Below are positions 30,743 to 39,241 of a DNA stretch of 64,000 nucleotides, in pieces. The translations under genes were made by a program, and so were the position numbers. The stretch covers positions 1-64,000 of the forward strand of contig NZ_JPJG01000029.1 of the NCBI RefSeq assembly GCF_000765235.1, in the 5' to 3' direction. A model generated the notes under the pieces. That model made no database searches. It worked only from the letters and a program-made list of their open reading frames with translations, and had not been told where the DNA came from. Numbering within the stretch: position 1 is the first letter of the stretch; the number at the start of each line of letters is the position of its first letter. Source of the DNA: Oscillibacter sp. ER4 (GTDB lineage Bacteria > Bacillota > Clostridia > Oscillospirales > Oscillospiraceae).

Positions 30743-31574
30743 TCCAGTCAAACAGCGTCATTTGAGAGGGGACCATTCGGCTCCGCTCCCGCAGGTCATA
30801 GTTGGCGATGAGTAATTCCGGGAACTGCGCCCCGTTGTCGTACCGCTGCTTGATGTTGTTGATGCGGGTGGTTTCCATGAGATAAATGCCTGGCTGGTCA
30901 TACAGCCCACGGACAAAGGTATCGTCGTTATAGGAAAGCAGGAACTTGCCCTCGATCCGCATCAGGGCGTCCCGCAGGCGGATGTGGTCTGCCTCGGTGA
31001 AGCCGTCTTCCCCGATGTTGGAGTAGTAGCCCTCGGTGGCATGGTAGGGCGGGTCGAGATAGAAGAAACTCACCGGCCGGTCATATTGACGGAGCAGTTT
31101 TTCAAAGTCCTTATTCTCAATAACCACCTTGGCCAGCCTGCGGTGGGCCTGCTCGATGAGCGGAAAGTTGCTCCACATATCATGGGGCTGGCTGCCGAAG
31201 CTGGTCAGGCCGGAGGCGTAGCTGTACCGGATGAGCTGATAGAACCAGGCGGCTTTCCGCACATCGCCGGCGGGACTGTCTCTGGCCAATGCGGAACGAA
31301 TCCGGTCAAAGTCCTCGCGGGCGTTGAGGACATAGCGGAGTTCTGCCATCAGTTCCTCCGGTTTTTCCCGGACACAGCGGTACAGGTTGACCAGAAGACT
31401 GTTGAAATCGTTGTAGACCTCGAAATCATTGCCGGGCGGCTTATAGAAGAGGACCCAGCCGCCTCCGCCGAAGACCTCGATATACCGCTCATAGTAGACT
31501 GGGAACAGGGTGACGATGAGTTCACGCAGTGCTTTTTTGCCGCCGATCCAGCTCATGAAGCTATTCAACCGCAT
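30720..31574 (-). CDS. Dam-family (D12 class) N6-adenine DNA methyltransferase
   Basis: 284 residues. FMSWIGGKKALRELI near the start is the AdoMet-binding motif I of D12-class enzymes, FGGGGWVLFYKP follows, and LDPPYHATEGYY near residue 195 is the catalytic DPPY motif. It methylates adenine N6. No partner nuclease is near, so it is an orphan methylase, the second of the element. Start chosen as ATG 31574 with GGAAGG five bases upstream, inside the end of the preceding gene. Confidence 0.95.
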   Translation of the reverse strand: MRLNSFMSWIGGKKALRELIVTLFPVYYERYIEVFGGGGWVLFYKPPGNDFEVYNDFNSLLVNLYRCVREKPEELMAELRYVLNAREDFDRIRSALARDSPAGDVRKAAWFYQLIRYSYASGLTSFGSQPHDMWSNFPLIEQAHRRLAKVVIENKDFEKLLRQYDRPVSFFYLDPPYHATEGYYSNIGEDGFTEADHIRLRDALMRIEGKFLLSYNDDTFVRGLYDQPGIYLMETTRINNIKQRYDNGAQFPELLIANYDLRERSRMVPSQMTLFDWNGGETIG

Positions 31575-31896
31575 CACCGCCTTCCAGCGGCAGCCGGGTC
31601 TGTGCGGTATTGAACTGTTCCAGGGATCGGTTCAGTCCGCTGATGGCGGCGGCGATCCCGCTGATCCGCCGTGTCAGATGGGCGATGGTTGCCCGCACCT
31701 CCTGTTCCGTAGTGGCGTAGAAGTACCCGCTGCCGCTGCTGGCGATGGGGACTCCCTTGCGGCGCAGGCGGTTGACCATCTGCCGCACTTCGATCCCCTT
31801 GATGGAGAAAAAGCACTCCAACTCCCGGCTGGTGGCGGCATTTGAAGCGCCCAGGTGGTATCGCTCCAGATATTCCGCCAGCCGTTCTTTCTGCAT
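31561..31896 (-). CDS. Small helix-turn-helix-like protein
   Basis: 111 residues. The first 75 residues (LAEYLERYHLGASNAATSRELECFF, then VRQMVNRLRRKGVPIASSGSGYFYAT) have the pattern of a winged-helix DNA-binding domain in which the second block is the recognition helix and wing. The rest is a helix possibly for dimerisation. Directly upstream of the adenine methylase and overlapping it. Could regulate this sub-operon. GGAAAGGAGG precedes the ATG. Confidence 0.75.
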   Translation of the reverse strand: MQKERLAEYLERYHLGASNAATSRELECFFSIKGIEVRQMVNRLRRKGVPIASSGSGYFYATTEQEVRATIAHLTRRISGIAAAISGLNRSLEQFNTAQTRLPLEGGDAVE

Positions 31897-31937
31897 AAAT
31901 GCCTCCTTTCCGGACCTGGTTTTCCGAAAAAGGGCAT

Positions 31938-31980
31938 AAAAAAAGAAGGGGGCCGTTTTCCCCTTTCGGAAAACGGCCCC
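31938..31980 (-). terminator. Rho-independent terminator, minus strand
   Basis: GGGGCCGTTTTCC and GGAAAACGGCCCC form a perfect 13-bp stem; on the minus strand it is followed by CTTCTTTTTTT. It divides the accessory region into an upstream operon ending at 32010 and a downstream one starting with the helix-turn-helix gene. Confidence 0.85.
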
Positions 31981-32009
31981 TGTATCTTGATTGGATATGC
32001 TCGTTTAGC

Positions 32010-32297
32010 TTATAGAATCACCCCCAGTTCTCTCAGCATTCGGACACAGTCTTTGGCGCCCTGGCAATAAAGGTGGATATTGTGCCTTTGCTCCATGCGG
32101 GAGAGGAAGCGGATGTACTCCTGCATTTGCACTTTTCCAGCAGGCCCCAAAAGGGGATCTTGTTCGATCTCATCCCGGATGCGGGAGAGTTCTGCCTCCT
32201 CTTGGCTGAATTCAGGATGGTTTCGCTCCATCTCCTCAAAGATCAGCTCGATGCGCCGGTCAAGCATCTCCTTCCGCAGAGCTTCCTGCTCATTCAC
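32010..32297 (-). CDS. Small DUF6664-like ICE protein
   Basis: 95 residues, all helical and charged. The C-terminal QGAKDCVRMLRELGVIL resembles the end of DUF6664 proteins (GAxDCxxLLxxLGV), short proteins of clostridial elements with unknown role. Start ATG has no strong ribosome site visible (GGGGGCG). Stands just before a strong terminator. Confidence 0.65.
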   Translation of the reverse strand: MNEQEALRKEMLDRRIELIFEEMERNHPEFSQEEAELSRIRDEIEQDPLLGPAGKVQMQEYIRFLSRMEQRHNIHLYCQGAKDCVRMLRELGVIL

Positions 32298-32375
32298 TGG
32301 TTTCGCCCCCTTTTGGCAAACACTATCACACTCTGCGGAGAATAGCTATACCAATACCCAACAAAATCGAGGCAG

Positions 32376-33413
32376 CTACATTGACAGAAGAGGGCCGCGG
32401 TGCTCAGGCTGGCTGTACTCGTACTGGAGCTCGCCGCCATTCCACGCTGCATAGCCGTGATCCGCGGCGGAGAGACCATACTGCCGCATGCTGGCCTCCA
32501 CATAAGAGGCCCCGTCAAAGGCGTCTGTGAGCAGACCGCTGGGTGGAATCAGACCGTTTCGGATCGCCAGTTCCCGTCCGTATGCGGCCATATCCATGCC
32601 CCGTGGAAAGAACGCGTAGTGTTGGAGATTCTGCGAGAGATCCAGGGCCAGATCCAGCCGGTGGCAGTCCTCCAGTTCCAGCACCGTCAGCCACTTGTCC
32701 AGCCAGTGGGGTTGCCCCTGGCCCTGCTCCGCCCAGACATAGCCGAAGTCGATGGCGTGACGGACCAGTTCTCCGGCTGAGTCGTACTGGGAGAGGATAT
32801 CCGTCAGCTGGGGCAGGCAGCAGTCCACCTCCAGCGCAATACACTCACTGAGACTCTCCGCCTGCAGCGCGTCCAGCCCCAGCAAGAGTTCATCTGGATG
32901 GTTTGAGTCGATGTACTCGCCAGAATCCGGGAAGCCCACCCAGACCCCCTCCATATTGCTCCGACTGGCCAGCCTGATTCGGATGGCATAATCGCCGGTG
33001 ACTGGCTGGAGGGTGGGGTCTTCCTCTACGAAAGGATCTGCCAGCTTGATGCTTCGCACATAGTGGCCGTTGCAAAAGGCCCCGTTCTGCGACTGGTGGT
33101 AGGCGGCCCCCAAATGCTCCACATTCAGGAATGGCCGGGCGGCCTCCGAGGGAGGCTCCACATTCTCCATGACAAATTTCCCAAGCGCGGCCTCATCTCT
33201 CGAGCCATAGAAGAGGTCATAGCAGTCCAGCTGGGACGCGATCCGCGTCACATGGCCAATCTCCTGGGGCTTCTCCAGCTCCATGGCCCCTTGAAACAGA
33301 ATTTTTTCTTTCTCTGTCATATTGGCAAAGCGCCGTTCCAGCCAGTCATGCTCCGATTTGGTGAGATAGAAGCCGTCCAGCTTGTCAAAGAGGGCAGCGG
33401 TTTGATCTGCCAT
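32376..33413 (-). CDS. ArdA-like ICE accessory protein
   Basis: 345 residues with two ArdA-type modules: residues ~20-110 (LERRFANMTEKEKILFQGAME ... ASQLDCYDLFYGSRDEAALG) and ~235-330 (LDKWLTVLELEDCHRLDLALD ... FFPRGMDMAAYGRELAIRN, followed by DHGYAAWNGGELQYEY). ArdA proteins mimic DNA and block type I restriction; the modules here are diverged, so antirestriction activity is only a possibility. Paralogous to the genes at 33417, 38110 and 39242. Ends GPLLSM. Confidence 0.75.
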   Translation of the reverse strand: MADQTAALFDKLDGFYLTKSEHDWLERRFANMTEKEKILFQGAMELEKPQEIGHVTRIASQLDCYDLFYGSRDEAALGKFVMENVEPPSEAARPFLNVEHLGAAYHQSQNGAFCNGHYVRSIKLADPFVEEDPTLQPVTGDYAIRIRLASRSNMEGVWVGFPDSGEYIDSNHPDELLLGLDALQAESLSECIALEVDCCLPQLTDILSQYDSAGELVRHAIDFGYVWAEQGQGQPHWLDKWLTVLELEDCHRLDLALDLSQNLQHYAFFPRGMDMAAYGRELAIRNGLIPPSGLLTDAFDGASYVEASMRQYGLSAADHGYAAWNGGELQYEYSQPEHRGPLLSM

Positions 33414-33416
33414 CGA

Positions 33417-34661
33417 TTACATCATCTCCAATCCTTGTTCTGCCGCCTGTTCTGGATGCAATATGGGAAGGGGCTGACCATCCTTTCTGCGGATCAGGCC
33501 ATATTCCGTAATGGCTCCCAGCCAGTCATCCAGCATCTGCTGACCGATCCGGGCCGCCTGCGGGGTTTGGAACAGTTCCTCCGGCAAATCCGGATACTTC
33601 TCCCGAAGCACCATCTCTGCGTAGCCCCAGGTCTGTGCCACCTCGGGACGAAGTTCGTACTGGTCGGCTTCCTCCATCAACTGGACGGCGCTGGTCAAAT
33701 CGGGCTGGCCCACAGCAGCCAGGAGCGCCTTATAGCGGACAAACTCCGCCTCGCCCCAAGTTCGCTCCTGCTTTGCCAGCCGGCGGGCGAAATCGTTGAC
33801 CTGCTCCAAGCCGTCGTCCTCCAGCGCGTCATTGATGGCATCCCGCAGGGAGGGGATCAGGCAGTCCACACAGTGGAAGGCGCATTCCTTTGTAGAAACG
33901 GCGTCTACCGCCTCCAATGTCTGCTGGATACCACCATGGATTACAGGGAGATCCAGCGTTGCAGTGTTATCATTATCATACTGGGGATCATTGAAAAAGC
34001 CTTTACGGACCTCCAGCACAATCGGAGCGCCGGAGCGGTGGAAGTAGGCTACCTCGCCAGGCCGATATACATAGATAGGCTTGATTTCTCCACTCAGCTC
34101 TGCATAGCCGCGGTCGGTGAACACACCGCCGTGGTCCTCTTGGTGCTGTTCACCCAGCAGTTCCAGCAGCCTTTCCCGGAAGCCGCTGTTTTCCTCTGTG
34201 ACATCCAGCAGAGCCATTGCCTCATCTGAGAGCATCTCGCTGTCATACAAAAATGCCCCAAGCTCCTCATGATTGGAAACTCGGGGCGCAAAACAGCAAA
34301 CATCGGTATTATAGGTCAGGTTGATGAGCCGCTCCAGAGGGATGGGCCCGCTGTACTGTTCCTGTTCCATCTTCAGGAGGGCTTCCATTCCTGGCCGTTG
34401 CTCCTCGGTCAGCGTGGCCAGACGCTGGGCAAAGAGATTCAGGTCATACAGGTTGACATGATCTCCTATCATGCCGCGGCGCAGGGCTTCACAGCGAATA
34501 CAGGTCAGTTCGTTTTTACAGGATCTGCCGTCCTTGATCCTTGCTTTCTGGAGCGCGTCATTGAATTCCGCCCAGGTTGCCGGCATCTCCATCACCGTGG
34601 CCGTTTCATACCCGTTGGGGCTGCCGTTGCTGATCTCCACCTTGAAAATCGGTTTACCCAA
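33417..34661 (-). CDS. ArdA-like ICE accessory protein
   Basis: 414 residues from a TTG at 34661 (GGGAGG eight bases upstream, inside the last codons of the preceding gene, which end MGGMDLG). Residues ~15-60 carry two Cys pairs region (CKNELTCIRCEAL); ~80-190 is an ArdA-like module (LNLFAQRLATLTEEQRPGMEA ... LINLTYNTDVCCFAPRVSNHEELG ... HGGVFTDRGYAE); a second diverged copy starts near residue 280. Ends GLEMM. Antirestriction role possible but not shown. Confidence 0.75.
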   Translation of the reverse strand: MGKPIFKVEISNGSPNGYETATVMEMPATWAEFNDALQKARIKDGRSCKNELTCIRCEALRRGMIGDHVNLYDLNLFAQRLATLTEEQRPGMEALLKMEQEQYSGPIPLERLINLTYNTDVCCFAPRVSNHEELGAFLYDSEMLSDEAMALLDVTEENSGFRERLLELLGEQHQEDHGGVFTDRGYAELSGEIKPIYVYRPGEVAYFHRSGAPIVLEVRKGFFNDPQYDNDNTATLDLPVIHGGIQQTLEAVDAVSTKECAFHCVDCLIPSLRDAINDALEDDGLEQVNDFARRLAKQERTWGEAEFVRYKALLAAVGQPDLTSAVQLMEEADQYELRPEVAQTWGYAEMVLREKYPDLPEELFQTPQAARIGQQMLDDWLGAITEYGLIRRKDGQPLPILHPEQAAEQGLEMM

Positions 34662-35637
34662 GATCCATCCCTCCCATCTTGGGATAGTTCTCCTGATATT
34701 TGGCTGGATCGGCGCCGGGTACATCCCAGCCTGCCATACTGCCTACCTCCATGGCCTGCCGCTGGATGGGGGTAACGCCCAGGTGTTCATTCAACTCGTC
34801 CGCCAGTTCCACATTCCGTTCCTTGTCTCCGGTGTCCCACTCGGAGGGGTAGTAGCCGGTTTCACCCCGCTTGATGCAGATGAGCTGGCCAGTGGTCCGC
34901 AGAGTGGAGAAACACAGCTCCGGCAAACCATCCGCAATCTTGGGGGAAAACCGCTCCTGTTCGGTCTGGATGGACCAGCTCTCCGGCTGCCACAGGTGGA
35001 CATACAGCTCACCGCCGTCCACCTCAATGGGGCGTTGCTCGAACCCTTCGCCCCACCCATCCGAGGCTTGACCACCCAGATACTCTTTTAAGGTGGTAAG
35101 CTCTGCCGGGGTCAGCTCGCCGGCTACCCGGCACTCTGCCACGCCCCACAGCCGGCCGTCCCTGACCTCAACGGTGAACACCGCCGAGCGGACTTTGTGG
35201 TCTACGCTGTCGCCCTCACCGTACCAGTGCATAAGGCCGCTCTCGCTTTCCTCCGGCATCCGATTTTTTACCAAAGCGGACAGAATGTGCCCCTCATAAG
35301 CCACGAGGGTGTGGCCATCCCACTCCTCGCCATCCTCCGACAGATCCCCCCACTCGTCCCGGCTATAGAAGTCGGCGGTGAGAGGCATATACAGCTTGAG
35401 CGTTTTAGGCTCCGGCGGGTAGACTGAGAAACGGTCCTCACCCAGCACCAAGGCCAGGGTGCGGCCATTGTCCCACTTTACATGGAAGTGGCCGGCATCA
35501 TCGATGTGATCCAGTTTCCCGGTACTGCCGGGGGGAAGGGGCTGAGGATCATCCCCCATCTCTGTGAGCCGGATACGGGAATCCTTGGGGAACTGTTCCC
35601 GCAAAAAGGCCAGCCATTCTTTCGGTACTGCTTTCAT
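34654..35637 (-). CDS. DUF4314-domain fusion protein
   Basis: 327 residues. Residues ~20-75 (RIRLTEMGDDPQPLPPGSTG, HFHVKWDNGRTLALVLGEDRF) are a DUF4314 domain, a small beta barrel common in phages and ICEs. The remainder (from YMPLTADFYSRDEWGDL) is a longer domain with LYVHLWQPESWSIQTEQERF, which I have seen in other elements without a function. ATGA overlap with the upstream gene, whose GGAGG ribosome site lies in its last codons. Ends KMGGMDLG. Confidence 0.82.
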   Translation of the reverse strand: MKAVPKEWLAFLREQFPKDSRIRLTEMGDDPQPLPPGSTGKLDHIDDAGHFHVKWDNGRTLALVLGEDRFSVYPPEPKTLKLYMPLTADFYSRDEWGDLSEDGEEWDGHTLVAYEGHILSALVKNRMPEESESGLMHWYGEGDSVDHKVRSAVFTVEVRDGRLWGVAECRVAGELTPAELTTLKEYLGGQASDGWGEGFEQRPIEVDGGELYVHLWQPESWSIQTEQERFSPKIADGLPELCFSTLRTTGQLICIKRGETGYYPSEWDTGDKERNVELADELNEHLGVTPIQRQAMEVGSMAGWDVPGADPAKYQENYPKMGGMDLG

Positions 35638-36986
35638 GTGATACCTCCCATCGTCATACCCTGTTGGGGCATCGTCCTTTTCAGCTCCATGTGTAGCTGT
35701 TCTGCCGCCTTCGCCACCACGGGGTCCGACCGGAAGCTTTCCAGCCGTTTGTGATCCTCAAAGAAACTCTGCTCCCCGTCCAGAGAGCGTACCAGATCTA
35801 CCGTGGCGATGCTGTCCTTGGTGACACCCAGCCGCTTTTCGCTGGCATCGGTGTCTTGGTAGATCTGGATGGCCTCCTCCAGCGTCAGCTCCTGCCTGAT
35901 TTTCTCCTGCGGGGTATTGGTGTCCGTCATGACAAACCAGGCATAGATGTGGGGACGGCTGGGGTCTGCGGCATCCCGGAGGGTCCGTTTTCCGGCCTCA
36001 GTCATCCCATAGTTGCAACTCCTGCGGGGATTATCCTCTCCATAAAGATTATACAGCAGGTCGTCGATCTGCTTGTCGACCTCCAAGTCGTCGGTTAGCA
36101 CCTCCCAGCGAAGGCCGGTAGTAGGTCGGCTGGGAAGTTCCTCTCGGATACAGGCCACGAATTCGTCCTTATCACGGTATTCAAGTTCCTCGCCGCTGGC
36201 AAAGGTTATCCGACCCACCACAGGGTGCTCCTGCTGGTATAGTTCCTGCTGGCGCAGATCATAGCAATACAGATACCCTTGATGCTCACCAGAGAGGGGC
36301 GTACAGCGCAAGCAGAAGCGGTAATTTTCCGTTTCTGTGATATAGCCATAACTTCTGCGGTCTTCCGTGATAGCCCCGCCATGCTGCCAGCAGTAGGCGT
36401 CCATAGCGCCCAGATTCTTCAGGAGTCCGGTCTGACGCAGGTTGTCTGCCAATCGCTGCAGCACCTCTTTAAACTCCGGGGTATTGAACCTGTCCCCGTT
36501 ATGAGGCCACCAGCTATGCCAGAACTCCCTTCCTCCGTGGCCGAAGTCCATTCGCACATGGCCAATCGTGCCCAGGGCCTCATCTTTCTCAGGTTCCAGT
36601 TCGGAAAAAAACAGCCCCGCCTCATCGGGAGAGGCGGGGCGCAGTACAAATTCACGGATGTCCTGGGGGCAGGGCAGATCATGCTCCTCGCAAAATTGCT
36701 CCAGCGTCAGTTCCTCTCCCAACAGATAAAATGTACCATTGACCCGGCGCGATGTGACGCCCTCGCGCCTCAAAGGGGTAGGAGAGAGCACAGTCCCCGC
36801 ATGATAGCCGACTTCCTGATCTACCAGGGTGATCCTGGCATTGGGGGCCTTGCGGGTTCCACGCAGGTCGTAGCAGTGCCACCCTTGGGGGATGGTATCC
36901 CGCTGAACCAGCCAGTTGGTAAACAGCACGGGCTTTCCAAACAGCTCCGCGTGCTGCATGGAATCAGTCCAGATATCAATGCTCAT
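35634..36986 (-). CDS. LPD28-like large polyvalent ICE protein
   Basis: 450 residues. Residues 10-100 (LFGKPVLFTNWLVQRDTIPQ, WHCYDLRG, GYHAGTVLSPTPL) match the LPD28 type of large-polyvalent-protein-associated domain. A middle region contains many aromatic residues (FWHSWWPHNGDRF). The C-terminal 110 residues (LTLEEAIQIYQD, RLGVTKDSIATVDLVRS) are another module found in ICE cargo proteins. Tail GMTMGGIT combines the Met motif with the GGAGG ribosome site of the next gene. No enzymatic motif seen. Confidence 0.75.
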   Translation of the reverse strand: MSIDIWTDSMQHAELFGKPVLFTNWLVQRDTIPQGWHCYDLRGTRKAPNARITLVDQEVGYHAGTVLSPTPLRREGVTSRRVNGTFYLLGEELTLEQFCEEHDLPCPQDIREFVLRPASPDEAGLFFSELEPEKDEALGTIGHVRMDFGHGGREFWHSWWPHNGDRFNTPEFKEVLQRLADNLRQTGLLKNLGAMDAYCWQHGGAITEDRRSYGYITETENYRFCLRCTPLSGEHQGYLYCYDLRQQELYQQEHPVVGRITFASGEELEYRDKDEFVACIREELPSRPTTGLRWEVLTDDLEVDKQIDDLLYNLYGEDNPRRSCNYGMTEAGKRTLRDAADPSRPHIYAWFVMTDTNTPQEKIRQELTLEEAIQIYQDTDASEKRLGVTKDSIATVDLVRSLDGEQSFFEDHKRLESFRSDPVVAKAAEQLHMELKRTMPQQGMTMGGIT

Positions 36987-37501
36987 TCAATTCCTCCCAT
37001 CCTCACACTGTTTTCCCACTCGCTCTGGTCCCGCAGCGCTTCCTGCATCTGCGAGCAGAGACTGTCCAGTGACGGAGAGGCACAGTTCCAGAATGCGGCG
37101 ATGTTCCGCATCAGCCGCTCACATTCCGCCACCTGCTCGGCCGCTTCACTGGCGCCCTGTCCCGGAATCATGTCCATGGCATAGCGGTACAGGCCAAGCA
37201 CTGCGCCATTGATCTGATCCTGTACGGGTGCCCACGGCTGCTCCGATTGTTCCGCCTCCCGCATCCGACGGTCAAAGGCGGACAGACGATTTTCTCCACT
37301 GTTGTCGAGTCCCCAATACCCCTCCAGCCGGTCAATTAGTTCCCGCAGAGCGGATGACTCGGCTTTCCCGGCGTCGCCTGCTTTCTGCCGCAGTTCAGCG
37401 GCGTATTCTGTGAGCCCATCAATGCACTGAACAATCAGCTTTTTGTCTCTCTGTGCCTGGGGTTCCATGAGCGTGATCAGTTCATCCAATGTCAGTTTCA
37501 T
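36983..37501 (-). CDS. Hypothetical helical ICE protein
   Basis: 172 residues from ATG 37501 (GGGAGGTAG upstream). Almost entirely helical with KLTLDELITLMEPQAQRDKKL at the start, no membrane segment. Family not recognised. The last codons RMGGIE hold the GGAGG used to start the LPD28-like gene (ATGA overlap). First gene of a five-gene coupled group ending with the ArdA-like gene at 32376. Confidence 0.75.
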   Translation of the reverse strand: MKLTLDELITLMEPQAQRDKKLIVQCIDGLTEYAAELRQKAGDAGKAESSALRELIDRLEGYWGLDNSGENRLSAFDRRMREAEQSEQPWAPVQDQINGAVLGLYRYAMDMIPGQGASEAAEQVAECERLMRNIAAFWNCASPSLDSLCSQMQEALRDQSEWENSVRMGGIE

Positions 37502-37705
37502 TTTTTCTACCTCCCGCGCTGGGCCAAAGCCCCAGCGGATTACCCGCAACATTACCACACTTTTTGCAGAATAGCCACCCTGACTTCGTAAAAATCAGAA
37601 AATAAGCACGGCGCCTGATTCGCTGGTTATTCAACGCCAAAACTCCGCCTCAAAGGTGGTCTTTTCTAACCTTTCCCCCAACAGGGGATTTTTTAACCGC
37701 TCAAA

Positions 37706-38065
37706 CTATGGCCAGTCAAATTCTTCCCTATAGCAGAGGATCTTTTCGATTCCATACCCCGCGTCCAGGAGTGGCTCAGCCAATCGTTTTATACAGCCTG
37801 CCGCAAAAGACGCCGCTTCTTCTCTGTCCACACCTTTACCGCGGAACACATATTCCAGCCATATTCGATATGTGGGGAGCAGAGTAAACTCCATGTTCTC
37901 CTGAATACGCTCCATGAACATATTATCAGACGCCAGAATTGATGTGACGCGCTCCGCCATGGTTGCCTGCAAACCTTCAAACATAGCCCAGCCATAATCC
38001 CGTACATTAAAATAGGGATTGATGATAATGCCCATTCTGACATCGTAGTCTATCTTGTACTCCAC
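37706..38065 (-). CDS. Hypothetical ICE protein
   Basis: 119 residues. GTG at 38065 has GGAGG eight bases upstream and is preferred over ATG 38080, which has none. Small alpha/beta protein with YDVRMGIIINPYFNVRDYGWAM near the start and a helical second half. No Met tail (ends EEFDWP). Preceded and followed by ~200-bp or shorter gaps; the downstream gap 37502-37705 holds a weak CCCC/GGGG hairpin with T-run on the plus strand and nothing else I can identify. Confidence 0.7.
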   Translation of the reverse strand: MEYKIDYDVRMGIIINPYFNVRDYGWAMFEGLQATMAERVTSILASDNMFMERIQENMEFTLLPTYRIWLEYVFRGKGVDREEAASFAAGCIKRLAEPLLDAGYGIEKILCYREEFDWP

Positions 38066-38109
38066 TTTGTTTTCCTCCATCAAAATAAAGAGCGGCCCCG
38101 CCTTAATTT

Positions 38110-39240
38110 TCAGTGCATCTGCAACCCCTCTTGTACTTCAGGAAACGGAGCGCTGAACCTTCGGATGAGACCGAATTCGGTCCTTCGGACGCCGTCCTCC
38201 TGCATATAAAAGTTACCCAGCGCCTCGAAATCCGCAAAGCCATCGAGGGTGGAGATCAGTTCCTCGTCTGCCCCGATCCGCTCCAGCACCTGCTTGCCGT
38301 ATTCCTCCGGATCGTCCGGTACACGCTCATAGTCGTCCAGTTCGATGGAGAGTTTCAAAGCCTCCTGGAGCGTTGCCGGCTGTTCCACATCAAGGACGGA
38401 GAGGTACTTCAGCAATGCGCCGTCCTCCTGATCCATCTGCCGGATATTTTCCGCCAGCTCATCCAATTGCTCCAACCTCATGTCCGTCCCGTACAGAGGA
38501 AGATGTTCCCCAAAATAGGGGCGCAGGGCCTTCACCTGAACGAGTTTCACCATATTGAGGCTGCCCACTCCAAGAAACTGTCTGGCACTCTCCAGTTGCT
38601 CGAAGGTTGCCGGTAGCATAATCTGCACGGTTTCATTCTGCGCACCCTTGGAGCAGATGTTTTTCAGCTGTACTTGGAAAACACCGTCCAATGGCTCTTT
38701 ATCCAAAAACTCCGGCGTCTTTTTCTGGACATAACTGCCGTTAGAGTATACCCCGCCATGGTTTTCCCGGTATTCAGCCCCCACACGGGCGTAATTGATA
38801 TAGGGCTTGAAGCGATCCGGAAATGGTGTGATCCCTTTGTCCACAAGGTAGGCGCCCAATTCTGAATCAGAGGTTATATTGCCGATGAGCATATATTCAT
38901 CCAGTCTGTTCGCCACAGCAAGGGCCTCATCCAAGTTCTCGGCGTGTTCCGCATCCAATGCCCCGGAAAAGATGGCGGCTTTTTCTGGAGAGAGGGCGTC
39001 TGTGCGTTCCGCCAGTTGCTGGAGCTTTTGAAACTGCTCTGAATCTTCCACGTCCACATCGTACAGATAGCGGTAAAGACCCGGCACATTGCCTCTCACA
39101 TCCAGGATAGCGGTGGTTGTGGTATCAAGGCTAATCCCGTCCAGGATTACAAAAGCCTCTCCAATCTCAGCGGGACTGGCAGGCAGTCGCAGATGGACGC
39201 GCTCATGTTCGTTGCCTCGGCTTAGTGTCAACAAAATCAT
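38110..39240 (-). CDS. ArdA-like ICE accessory protein
   Basis: 376 residues. Starts with a beta segment VHLRLPASPAEIGEAFVIL seen at the N-terminus of several clostridial ArdA-like proteins. Two copies of the ArdA-type module follow: LQQLAERTDALSPEKAAIFSG ... LGAYLVDKGI ... HGGVYSNGSYV and LAENIRQMDQEDGALLKYLS ... DDYERVPDDPEEYGKQVLE. Ends EGLQMH. Its ribosome site GGGAGGG lies in the last codons (MGGI) of the upstream gene. DNA-mimic antirestriction is the family role; not certain here. Confidence 0.78.
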   Translation of the reverse strand: MILLTLSRGNEHERVHLRLPASPAEIGEAFVILDGISLDTTTTAILDVRGNVPGLYRYLYDVDVEDSEQFQKLQQLAERTDALSPEKAAIFSGALDAEHAENLDEALAVANRLDEYMLIGNITSDSELGAYLVDKGITPFPDRFKPYINYARVGAEYRENHGGVYSNGSYVQKKTPEFLDKEPLDGVFQVQLKNICSKGAQNETVQIMLPATFEQLESARQFLGVGSLNMVKLVQVKALRPYFGEHLPLYGTDMRLEQLDELAENIRQMDQEDGALLKYLSVLDVEQPATLQEALKLSIELDDYERVPDDPEEYGKQVLERIGADEELISTLDGFADFEALGNFYMQEDGVRRTEFGLIRRFSAPFPEVQEGLQMH

Positions 39241-39241
39241 T

